NCBI GenBank assembly: GCA_964582715.1
Contig: CAZOSM010000002.1
Span: 1 to 64,000 of the forward strand
Source: MFZZ01 sp964582715
Lineage (GTDB): Bacteria > Patescibacteriota > Microgenomatia > UBA1406 > GWC2-37-13
Direction of reading: 5' to 3'
DNA: 64,000 nt
The stretch's first letter is position 1. Every line of letters starts with the position of its first letter. Position numbers and translations under genes: made by a program. The notes under the pieces were generated by a model. The model was given only the letters and a program-made list of their open reading frames with translations, searched no databases and was not told the origin of the DNA. Positions 9,038 through 16,681 of the stretch are shown here, one piece after another.

Positions 9038-10042
9038 ATGAAAACAAATAAACTAAAAGTACTAACCTGGCATATTCATGGAAGTTACTTGTATTACCTC
9101 ACTCAAACTCCTTGTGAGTTTTATCTACCAATCAAGAAGGCTGCTGAGGCAGAAGAAGGATATGGTGGTAAAGCTGGTACTTTTCCATGGGGTGAGAATG
9201 TACATGAGATAGATGTAGAAGATCTTAAGAATGCTGATTTTGATGTCATTCTGTTTCAATCGAAAAAAAATTACTTGGTGGACCAGTATGAAATACTGAC
9301 AGAAGAACAGCGAAGACTACCAAAAGTATACCTGGAGCATGATCCGCCAAGAGAAACGCCTACCGATACAAAACATATCGTAAATGACTCTGAAGTATTG
9401 CTTGTGCATGTAACTCACTTCAATAACATCATGTGGGATAACAATAATACTCCATCAACAGTTATTGAGCATGGAGTGACAATACCAGAAGGCGTGAAAT
9501 ATACCGGTGCAAAGAATAAAGGAATTGTGGTTGTAAATAACTTACACCAAAGAGGTAGAAGGCTTGGTTTGGATATCTATGAAAAAGTGAAGAAAGAGGT
9601 ACCACTGGATTTAGTTGGCATGAATTCACATGAGCTGGGTGGCGTAGGAGAAGTACAACCACCAGAGATGGCTCAGTTTATGAGTGAATACCGCTTCTTT
9701 TTTAACCCAATTAGGTACACAAGTTTAGGACTTGCGGTATGTGAAGCAATGATGGTAGGGATGCCCATTGTTGGCCTTGCTACAACCGAGATGCCAACCA
9801 TTATTGAGAATAACTTTAATGGATATGTAGACACAGACATTGAAAATCTTATTACAGCTATGAATACACTTATCGAGAATAAAGAGATTGCTCATATGTG
9901 GAGCACCAATGCACGTACCTTTGCAAAACATCGGTTTGGTATAGAACGATTTACCAATAACTGGTTACAGGTTTTTGAGAAGGTTTCAAAACAGAATATT
10001 ACAAGAGATCCTTATAGTCAGAAGTCAGTTTTTTCGAGCTAA
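9038..10042 (+). CDS. GT-B glycosyltransferase
   Basis: About 334 residues, starting MKTNKLKVLTWHIHGSYLYY at ATG 9038 (a TTG at 9029 is in frame but less likely). The C-terminal half shows FFNPIRYTSLGLAVCEAMMVGMPIVGLATTEMPTII split over two strands, with the small-residue-rich loop and E-A-M helix of GT4-like enzymes. The N-terminal half is divergent. It begins a plus-strand cluster of sugar genes and ends about 60 bases before the glycosyltransferase/isomerase fusion. Its last codons overlap a conserved 43-base element (10029-10071). Confidence 0.8.
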   Translation: MKTNKLKVLTWHIHGSYLYYLTQTPCEFYLPIKKAAEAEEGYGGKAGTFPWGENVHEIDVEDLKNADFDVILFQSKKNYLVDQYEILTEEQRRLPKVYLEHDPPRETPTDTKHIVNDSEVLLVHVTHFNNIMWDNNNTPSTVIEHGVTIPEGVKYTGAKNKGIVVVNNLHQRGRRLGLDIYEKVKKEVPLDLVGMNSHELGGVGEVQPPEMAQFMSEYRFFFNPIRYTSLGLAVCEAMMVGMPIVGLATTEMPTIIENNFNGYVDTDIENLITAMNTLIENKEIAHMWSTNARTFAKHRFGIERFTNNWLQVFEKVSKQNITRDPYSQKSVFSS

Positions 10043-10071
10043 CGGGGGCAGAATCTGGGACGTGGCTATAT
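10029..10071 (+). promoter_or_regulatory. Copy A of a 43-44-base leader element
   Basis: The segment ends at a CTATAT before the fusion gene and contains GGGGGCAGAATCTGGGACGT. An almost identical segment lies before pheT at 30280-30323 (37 of 44 aligned positions; most differences are G/A). It straddles the stop codon of the upstream gene. It may be a shared regulatory RNA or protein-binding site; the class is not recognised. Confidence 0.5.
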
Positions 10072-10102
10072 GGACAAACTTATTATTAATTAGTTTACAG
10101 TT

Positions 10103-12016
10103 ATGAAAAGAAAAATAGCATTTATCAGCGAACACGCCTCGCCACTTGCCGCACTTGGTGGAGTAGATAGTGGTGGTCAGAATGTATATGTCGCACAACT
10201 GGCAAAACAGTTATCTGCACTCGGGTACGATGTGGATGTTTTTACCCGTTGGGATGATAAAAGACTTCCAGAAATAGTGACCTGGTCACAGGGAGTACGT
10301 ATTATACATGTAAAAGCCGGACCAATAGATTATGTACCTAAAGAAGAACTACTCCAATATATGGAAGATTTTAAGAAAAATATGCTTCGCTTTATGAAAC
10401 GGGAAGATATTCAGTACAAGATTATTCATGCCCACTTTTGGATGTCTGGACTGGTGGCAGCAGATCTTAAGAAAGAGCTTAACATTCCATTTGTTGTTAC
10501 CTTTCATGCTCTGGGAAAGGTGAGAGTTAAGTATCAGGGCAAAAATGACAAATTTCCAGCAGAGAGAGCCATAATTGAAGAACGAATAGTACAAGAAGCA
10601 GATCGCATTATTGCCGAATGCCCACAGGATAAAGAAGATCTTGTGCAGCTATACAATGCTGACCCGGAAAAAATAACTATGATTCCTTGTGGCTTTAACC
10701 CACATGAGTTTTTCCCCATAGATAAACTTATTGCCAGAAATGTGATCCATGCAGATCCAGATGAAAAGATTATCTTACAACTGGGGCGAATGGTTCCTCG
10801 AAAAGGTGTAGATGACGCGGTAAAAGGTCTGGCAGCACTTGTTCATAATCATGGTATCAAAGCAAGACTCATTATTGTGGGGGGAGAAAGCGATGATGCA
10901 GATCCAGCCGTTACGCCAGAAATTGGGAGGCTTATGAAGCTTGCTAAAGATCTGAGTATTGAAGAGTATGTTACTTTTGCCGGAAGGAAATCCCGAGATC
11001 AGTTGAAATATTATTACTCAGCTGCAGATGTATTTGTAACAATGCCATGGTATGAACCTTTTGGTATTACACCACTTGAGTCGATGGCATGTGGTACGCC
11101 AGTTGTAGGGGCACGTGTTGGAGGAATTAAATATACGGTACGAGATGGAAAAACCGGATACTTGGTTGAATCAAAAGACACAAATGAACTTGCAGACAAA
11201 ATTGCAGAAATTATAAATAACAGAAAGCTTGCAATCTTCTTTAAAGAAAACGCAATTAACAGAGTAAATACCTTATTTACCTGGACAAAAGTAGCCAACT
11301 CTGTTTCAACTGTGTATGAAGATCTTATGTCTTCAACCTTCCTTCAGTCGGAAGATACATTAAGCATTATTGAAAAGAGCTTTAACGAAGCAATGGAAGC
11401 CTTTCACCTTTCACGGGAACTCCTTCGTATTCCCATTATGGATGCAGCGCATGCTATTTCTAGATCACTTGTTGTGGGTAACAAGTTACTTGTATGCGGA
11501 AATGGCGGAAGCGCAACTGATGCACAGCATATGGCAGGAGAACTGGTAGGTAGATTTGTGGTTGAAAATAGAGAAGCATTACCAGCGATAGCCCTATCTG
11601 CTGATTCATCAATTATTACAGCGTATGCCAATGACTACAGTTTCTCCAAAGTATTTTCCAGACAAGTTGAGGCGTATGGAAAAGCAGGAGATGTGCTCCT
11701 TGGGATTAGTACAAGTGGGGAATCTGAGAATGTACTTGAAGCTTTCAAAGTAGCAGATGAACGGAATCTGATTACTGTGGCACTTATTGGAAAAAATGGA
11801 GGAAAGCTAAAGGAACTAGCTGATATTTCTATAGTAGTGCCAGCTCATATCACCTCGCATATACAGGAAGTGCATATAAATATTATTCACACTATATGTG
11901 AGATCGTGGAGAGGCAAATTCTGGCATATCGAAAAGAGGAGTTGGTTACTAAGAATAATTATCTCAACAGAACACGGCTTACAAACAATGTGCAGTATTT
12001 ACGCACTAATTATTAA
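10103..12016 (+). CDS. Fusion of GT4 glycosyltransferase and GmhA-like phosphoheptose isomerase
   Basis: The 637-residue protein has two enzymes. Residues about 1-410 form a GT4 domain related to sucrose-phosphate synthases, with GGVDSGGQNVYV (19-30) and EPFGITPLE (318-326, EX7E). Residues about 425-620 form an SIS domain of the sedoheptulose-7-phosphate isomerase type, with GNGGSATDAQH (466-476) and TSGESENV. The isomerase would make D-glycero-D-manno-heptose 7-phosphate from sedoheptulose 7-phosphate in the cytosol. Downstream lie gmhB- and hldE-like genes, so the isomerase half fits the pathway. The glycosyltransferase half may use the product sugar, which is inference. No frameshift separates the halves, so the fusion looks real. 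Confidence 0.88.
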   Translation: MKRKIAFISEHASPLAALGGVDSGGQNVYVAQLAKQLSALGYDVDVFTRWDDKRLPEIVTWSQGVRIIHVKAGPIDYVPKEELLQYMEDFKKNMLRFMKREDIQYKIIHAHFWMSGLVAADLKKELNIPFVVTFHALGKVRVKYQGKNDKFPAERAIIEERIVQEADRIIAECPQDKEDLVQLYNADPEKITMIPCGFNPHEFFPIDKLIARNVIHADPDEKIILQLGRMVPRKGVDDAVKGLAALVHNHGIKARLIIVGGESDDADPAVTPEIGRLMKLAKDLSIEEYVTFAGRKSRDQLKYYYSAADVFVTMPWYEPFGITPLESMACGTPVVGARVGGIKYTVRDGKTGYLVESKDTNELADKIAEIINNRKLAIFFKENAINRVNTLFTWTKVANSVSTVYEDLMSSTFLQSEDTLSIIEKSFNEAMEAFHLSRELLRIPIMDAAHAISRSLVVGNKLLVCGNGGSATDAQHMAGELVGRFVVENREALPAIALSADSSIITAYANDYSFSKVFSRQVEAYGKAGDVLLGISTSGESENVLEAFKVADERNLITVALIGKNGGKLKELADISIVVPAHITSHIQEVHINIIHTICEIVERQILAYRKEELVTKNNYLNRTRLTNNVQYLRTNY

Positions 12017-12031
12017 TTTTATTACACACAT

Positions 12032-12760
12032 ATGAAAGATCTAAAAGGAAAAGTAGCAATTGTTACTGGCGGAAGCCAGGGGCTTGGAGCCGCAATTACA
12101 GAAGTTTTAGCCGAGGCAGGAGTGAAGGTGGTTATTGGCGATGTGCAGGAAGAGAAGGCAAAAGACTATGCTGCTCATTTAAAAAAGAATGGAAAAGAGG
12201 TAGAGGCTATGAAGCTTGATGTAAGTGATGAAGATAGTATCAAGGAGATGATTGACTACATAAAACACCACTATGGAGAACAGCTGGATATTCTCATTAA
12301 TAACGCTGGAATTGATATTACCAAACCTGTAGATGAACTTTCTTCACGGGAGTTCGAACGGGTGATTAATGTGAACTTAAAAGGACCGTTTCTTATGTCA
12401 AAGTATGCACTTAAGCTTATGGAACAAAAGAGAAGAGGTCATATTGTAAATATTTCCTCAACAGCAGCCAAACGCTCTTGGGCTAATGCGTCTGCTTACC
12501 ATGCTAGTAAGTGGGGGCTTCTGGGGATGAGTCACGGCTTATATGTAGAAGCACGGGAAAAAAATATAAAAGTGTCTGCGGTTGTTGCAGGGGGTATGAG
12601 GACATCGTTTATCTTGGAACGGTTTCCCGATACTCCGCTCGACAAACTGCAGGATCCAAAGAATGTTGCAGAAACAGTGAAGTTTGTACTAATGCAGCCA
12701 GATGAAACGATTATTCCAGAAGTGATGGTAATCCCACTTATGGAGTCGTCCTGGCCGTGA
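12032..12760 (+). CDS. Classical short-chain dehydrogenase/reductase
   Basis: The 242-residue protein starts MKDLKGKVAIVTGGSQGLGA with the TGxxxGxG dinucleotide-binding loop (12-19), NNAGID (the NAG motif), and the catalytic YHASK pair preceded by a conserved serine in VNISSTA. It probably reduces or oxidises a sugar or carbonyl using NAD(P)H. It is not the extended-SDR type expected for HldD epimerase. A TATTAC hexamer sits 6 bases before the ATG, suggesting leaderless expression. Context between sugar genes suggests nucleotide-sugar modification, but the substrate is unknown. Confidence 0.87.
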   Translation: MKDLKGKVAIVTGGSQGLGAAITEVLAEAGVKVVIGDVQEEKAKDYAAHLKKNGKEVEAMKLDVSDEDSIKEMIDYIKHHYGEQLDILINNAGIDITKPVDELSSREFERVINVNLKGPFLMSKYALKLMEQKRRGHIVNISSTAAKRSWANASAYHASKWGLLGMSHGLYVEAREKNIKVSAVVAGGMRTSFILERFPDTPLDKLQDPKNVAETVKFVLMQPDETIIPEVMVIPLMESSWP

Positions 12761-12787
12761 TTGTTAACAATTTAATTAAAACGAAAT

Positions 12788-12889
12788 GATTAAAATTTTT
12801 GAGGAGTGAGTTGTTTGAGGCGGTTTTTCGTGACTATATGGAGAGAGAAACGGTTGGAGACGAGTTCATCTCCGAAACAAATTTTAATC
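12788..12889 (+). promoter_or_regulatory. Structured leader of the gmhB-like gene
   Basis: An 11-base-pair closing stem is formed by 12788-12798 and 12879-12889 (GATTAAAATTT with its complement). Inside it is the hairpin GGAGA/TCTCC (12856-12873), and a TTGTTT/AAACAA pairing (12811-12816 with 12875-12880) would compete with the closing stem. The element ends 16 bases before the ATG at 12906. A riboswitch or attenuator is possible; the ligand is unknown. Confidence 0.5.
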
Positions 12890-12905
12890 ACGAGTTAAAT
12901 AAAAT

Positions 12906-13484
12906 ATGAACAAAGCAATTTTTTTAGACAAAGACGGCACCCTTATCCCAGACATCCCATACAACGTCGACCCAACTAAGATCGAGTTAGGGGAAGGTGT
13001 GGGAGAAGTATTACATCGTTTACAACAACACGGATACAAGCTTGTTGTTATCTCAAACCAATCAGGAGTAGCAAAAGGATACTTTGAAGAAAAAAAACTG
13101 ATAGCTGTCAAAAGAAAATTAGATGAACTATTGGCAAAATACAATGTAACACTTGATGGCTGGTATTACTGCCCGCATTACATACAGGGAGTTGTACCTA
13201 CTTATACAAAGATCTGTGACTGTCGTAAACCTAATACAGGTATGTTCAAAAAAGCAATCAAGGACTTACAAATTAAAACTACTGAATCGTGGATGATTGG
13301 CGATATTTTAAACGATGTAGAAGCCGGTAAAAGAGCAGGTTGTAATACCATTTTACTTGATGTCCAAAATGAAACAGAGTGGCGGGTAAACAGGCTTAGA
13401 AGACCTGATTACCTGGCACACACCTTTTATGATGTGGAGCGGATCATTATGTACGAACATATCAGTTTATTTTCACACCTATGA
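12906..13484 (+). CDS. gmhB: D-glycero-D-manno-heptose-1,7-bisphosphate phosphatase (HAD-IIIA)
   Basis: The 192-residue protein has the HAD motif DKDGT (8-12), a threonine/serine motif ISNQSGVAKGYF, the zinc-binding CPHYIQG...CDCRKP loop typical of GmhB, and GDILNDVEAG for motif IV. The reaction removes the 1-phosphate from heptose bisphosphate in the cytosol, between the kinase and nucleotidyltransferase steps. It overlaps the start of the HldE-like gene by four bases (ATGA), so both are made together. The zinc loop has the cysteine pattern of the family. Confidence is high for the family, lower for the exact anomer. Confidence 0.88.
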   Translation: MNKAIFLDKDGTLIPDIPYNVDPTKIELGEGVGEVLHRLQQHGYKLVVISNQSGVAKGYFEEKKLIAVKRKLDELLAKYNVTLDGWYYCPHYIQGVVPTYTKICDCRKPNTGMFKKAIKDLQIKTTESWMIGDILNDVEAGKRAGCNTILLDVQNETEWRVNRLRRPDYLAHTFYDVERIIMYEHISLFSHL

Positions 13485-14947
13485 AATACCAACAATACTT
13501 AAATCAATTTAAAAACAAACGGATTCTTGTAGTTGGAGAATTGCTCTTTGACTGTTACTTAAAAGGGACGTCTACACGTATCTGCCGAGAAGCTCCAGTA
13601 CCTATTGTCGACGTTTCTGAGCAGGAATGTGCACCAGGTGGTGCAGCAAATACGGCTGTCAACATTGCTTCACTTGGTGCTAACACCTGCTTTCTTTCTG
13701 TTGCTGGAGATGATGATGAAGCACAACAAGTAATTTCTGTAATGCAACAATACCATATTGATACGCGTGGCATTTTCCTCGATAGTACCCGAAGAACACT
13801 TACTAAAAAAAGAGTTTTATCTGATCATCAACTCCTTCTTCGATATGATTATGGAACAACTACACCTATTACTGGCACGTTTGAAGATGACCTTATAGAT
13901 TATCTGGAGTCTAATTACTCCATTTTTGATGCGATTATTGCTTCAGATTATGGATATGGTATTTTTACCAATCGAGTTCTGGACACAATCCGTAGCCTTC
14001 AAAAGAAATACAATAAAACACTAGTTGTAGACTCTAAAGGTCTAGAACGATTTCAGGATATCCCTATAACTGCAATCAAACCCAACTATAGCCAGACTAT
14101 TAAGTTACTTAACATAGAAAAAAAGACTGATCAAAGGCTCAGACAGATGGCAGAATATGGATCACAGGTATTTGATAAGGTACAAACTCGCATTGCGGCG
14201 TTAACAGTGGATATTGAAGGAAGTGTGATATTTGAAAAAGGGAAAAAACCTTTTAGAACAAAAACAAAACCAATGCCAAACTCAAATGCATCTGGCGCCG
14301 GAGATACATTTGTAAGTGCGCTCACCATGGCACTTACCGCGGGTGCTACAACAAAAGAAGCGGCTCACATAGCAACACGTGCCGCCGCAATTGTGGTGCA
14401 ATCTGATGGTACATCTCGTTGTACTTTGGAAGAACTGCAATCTACTTTTGTACAGAAAAGAAAAATAATAAGGCTCGAAGAAGATATTCGTGCAATCGCC
14501 GACTCATACCATGCAGAAGGTAAGGAAATAATTTTTACAAATGGCTGTTTTGATGTGCTTCATAAAGGGCATATTACGTTTCTCAAAGAGGCTAAAAAAC
14601 GCGGTGATGTGCTTATTGTGGGGCTCAACTCTGATAGCAGCGTAGCTCAGGTGACTGGAAGCAAACCCTTTAATACGCTACAGGACCGTATCGACGTACT
14701 TCAGGAAATTGTAGATATCGATCATATTATCCCCTTTGATGAAGTAACTCCAATCCATCTTATTGAACTTATCAAACCACAGGTATTTGTAAAAGGAGGT
14801 AACTACCATAATAAGCCTATCGACGAAGAATCAGCGGTATTTGCGTATGGAGGGACTATTAAAATTTTAGATTTCTATCCACCAAGCGATATACATTATT
14901 GGGGTAATAAACTGGGTAAACCAATATTACATAGCTTTTTACTCTAA
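13481..14947 (+). CDS. hldE: Bifunctional heptose kinase / nucleotidyltransferase (HldE-like)
   Basis: The 488-residue protein combines a PfkB/ribokinase domain (about 1-330; VGELLFDCYLKG, GGAANTAVN and the catalytic GAGDTFVSAL) with a cytidylyltransferase-like domain (about 345-488; TNGCFDVLHKGH and GLNSDSS). This is the arrangement of HldE, which phosphorylates heptose 7-phosphate and then makes ADP-heptose. The gene follows gmhB with a four-base overlap and is followed two bases later by a second nucleotidyltransferase. The nucleotide used (ADP or another) cannot be told from sequence. Confidence 0.88.
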   Translation: MKYQQYLNQFKNKRILVVGELLFDCYLKGTSTRICREAPVPIVDVSEQECAPGGAANTAVNIASLGANTCFLSVAGDDDEAQQVISVMQQYHIDTRGIFLDSTRRTLTKKRVLSDHQLLLRYDYGTTTPITGTFEDDLIDYLESNYSIFDAIIASDYGYGIFTNRVLDTIRSLQKKYNKTLVVDSKGLERFQDIPITAIKPNYSQTIKLLNIEKKTDQRLRQMAEYGSQVFDKVQTRIAALTVDIEGSVIFEKGKKPFRTKTKPMPNSNASGAGDTFVSALTMALTAGATTKEAAHIATRAAAIVVQSDGTSRCTLEELQSTFVQKRKIIRLEEDIRAIADSYHAEGKEIIFTNGCFDVLHKGHITFLKEAKKRGDVLIVGLNSDSSVAQVTGSKPFNTLQDRIDVLQEIVDIDHIIPFDEVTPIHLIELIKPQVFVKGGNYHNKPIDEESAVFAYGGTIKILDFYPPSDIHYWGNKLGKPILHSFLL

Positions 14948-14949
14948 AT

Positions 14950-15441
14950 ATGAAGAATAAGACTGTTATAAAAACAAAGGAAGAGCTAAAGGAATTGGTG
15001 CATTGCTTACGTTTTTATGGAAATACGATTGTCTTTACCAATGGCTGTTTTGATATTCTCCACAAAGGTCATGTGCATTACCTTCAACAAGCAAAAAAAC
15101 TGGGAGATGTGCTTATTGTGGGGGTAAACTCAGATGAAAGTATAAAACAGTATAAAAGTAAAGATAGACCAATTAATACATTAGAAGACCGCATTGCAGT
15201 ACTTGGTGCTTTAACATGTGTTGATTATATTGTTCCTTTTAAAGAAACTACTCCAGAAGCAATCATTCGTATTATAAAACCACATATTCATGTAAAAGGA
15301 GGAGACTATACAAAAGAGAAACTCCCCGAATACAGCATAATTCAAGAGTATGGTGGTAAAGTACAGATAATTCCGTTTGAAAAAGGCTATTCAACTACCT
15401 CAATTATTGAAAAAATTGCCAACGTATATGGAGCAAAGTAA
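14950..15441 (+). CDS. Stand-alone cytidylyltransferase-like enzyme (RfaE domain II)
   Basis: The 163-residue protein repeats the C-terminal domain of the preceding gene: TNGCFDILHKGHVHYLQQAK, VGVNSDES, and HVKGGDY near the end. It is in the RfaE domain II / nucleotidyltransferase family that activates heptose 1-phosphate. It starts two bases after the HldE-like gene and overlaps the next gene by 14 bases, so it is part of one operon. Having both a fused and a free nucleotidyltransferase may reflect two different activated sugars or subfunctionalisation. Confidence 0.87.
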   Translation: MKNKTVIKTKEELKELVHCLRFYGNTIVFTNGCFDILHKGHVHYLQQAKKLGDVLIVGVNSDESIKQYKSKDRPINTLEDRIAVLGALTCVDYIVPFKETTPEAIIRIIKPHIHVKGGDYTKEKLPEYSIIQEYGGKVQIIPFEKGYSTTSIIEKIANVYGAK

Positions 15442-16540
15442 TTGGAAGAAGTATAACAATATACTGTGTATACGATTAGATAACATGGGAGATGTGCTTA
15501 TGTCTTCTCCTGCCATTCGTGCGTTAAAGCAACAGAAGGAAAACAGAAAGATTACCTTACTTACTTCGCATATGGGGAAGAAAATAGCACCATATATTTC
15601 TGAGATTGATGAAGTTCTGGAGTTTAATGTACCCTGGATGAAGCTACAAAAGCAGGATACAGACATAATAAAGTTCTGTAATATTCTGAAAGAAAAACAG
15701 TTTGATGCCGCTGTTATTTTTACTAATTTTTCCCAAAACCCGTTACCTGCTGCATTTTTATGTTATCTTGCCCAGATACCCCATGTGTTAAGCTACTGTC
15801 GTGAGAACCCCTATGATCTTATCTCACAATGGATACCAGATAAAGCTCCTTATTTTGAGATGAAGCACCAGGTAGTGCGGGATCTGGACCTGGTACATGC
15901 AGTTGGGGCCACAACAGATAATAACTCGATACGGCTTTTCTTTTCACCAACTGCTTTGCAAAAAGTAGAACATCTGTTAAAAAGTAAACAAGCCGACTTA
16001 CATAAAAGGCTTGTTGTTATGCACCCTGGAGTGAGTGAAGTAAAACGACAGTACCCACCTGAGCGTTTTGGTGCTATTGCTGCAGAATTAACTCAAAAAG
16101 GGTATCTAGTTATTATCGCTGGGACTTCTTCTGAAAAAGATATAGCAAGAAAAGTTCTTTCTGTAAGTGGAACAGATATTATTGACCTTTGTGGTGAATT
16201 AACAATTGAACAATATATCGCCCTGATTCAGAGAGCAAACCTTCTCATCTCCAATAACACAGGCCCAGTGCATATTGCCGCTGCCGTACAAACACCTGTC
16301 CTTGTGTTCTACGCACTCACCAACCCGGAGCATCTTCCATGGAATGTAAACTATCGAGCTTTTTATTTTAATGTACCTCATAAATTAAAAACCCAAAATA
16401 CAATTCTTTCTTATGCAGAAAATCTGTATATGAATAAGCAAGTGGCCTCTCCTTCAACCGAAGGAGTTCTACATGCAGCAGATGAGCTTATACAACAAGG
16501 TCCTGTGGTACGAGAACCAACGAAAATTATAAAGCTGTAG
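15428..16540 (+). CDS. ADP-heptose:glycan heptosyltransferase (GT9)
   Basis: About 370 residues from ATG 15428 (MEQSNWKKYNN); the frame is open further upstream to a TTG at 15377 but that would overlap the previous gene more. Motifs are ILCIRLDNMGDVLMSSPA near the N-terminus, MHPGVSEVKRQYPPERF in the middle, and LISNNTGPVHIAAAVQTPVLVFY, the donor motif with NNTGPxH instead of NDTGPxH. It is likely a heptosyltransferase adding the sugar made by the preceding four genes. It overlaps the nucleotidyltransferase by 14 bases and closes the operon. Confidence 0.87.
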   Translation: MEQSNWKKYNNILCIRLDNMGDVLMSSPAIRALKQQKENRKITLLTSHMGKKIAPYISEIDEVLEFNVPWMKLQKQDTDIIKFCNILKEKQFDAAVIFTNFSQNPLPAAFLCYLAQIPHVLSYCRENPYDLISQWIPDKAPYFEMKHQVVRDLDLVHAVGATTDNNSIRLFFSPTALQKVEHLLKSKQADLHKRLVVMHPGVSEVKRQYPPERFGAIAAELTQKGYLVIIAGTSSEKDIARKVLSVSGTDIIDLCGELTIEQYIALIQRANLLISNNTGPVHIAAAVQTPVLVFYALTNPEHLPWNVNYRAFYFNVPHKLKTQNTILSYAENLYMNKQVASPSTEGVLHAADELIQQGPVVREPTKIIKL

Positions 16541-16541
16541 A

Positions 16542-16595
16542 TACTTATGTTTCTTAACTACTTTCATAAGTAACTTAATTAAGTTGAATCAACTT
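16542..16595 (+). terminator. Palindrome cluster after the heptose operon
   Basis: Three inverted repeats follow the GT9 stop: ACTTATG/CATAAGT (about 16542-16572), the perfect palindrome AACTTAATTAAGTT, and TAAGTTGA/TCAACTTA with a single central base. There is no long T-run, so a terminator role is only likely; they may also be operator sites for the downstream repeat-protein gene. Confidence 0.35.
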
Positions 16596-16681
16596 ACATA
16601 AATTTAACATGATTCTTTCCATTTTTTATACATTTAAGATATAGGCTTATGTCTGTGCTTGCATCGGATTAATGAAGAAAC

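Noticed and set aside
12032..12760. The SDR as HldD epimerase.
   Set aside because: It is a short classical SDR with YxxxK and not an extended SDR of the epimerase type.
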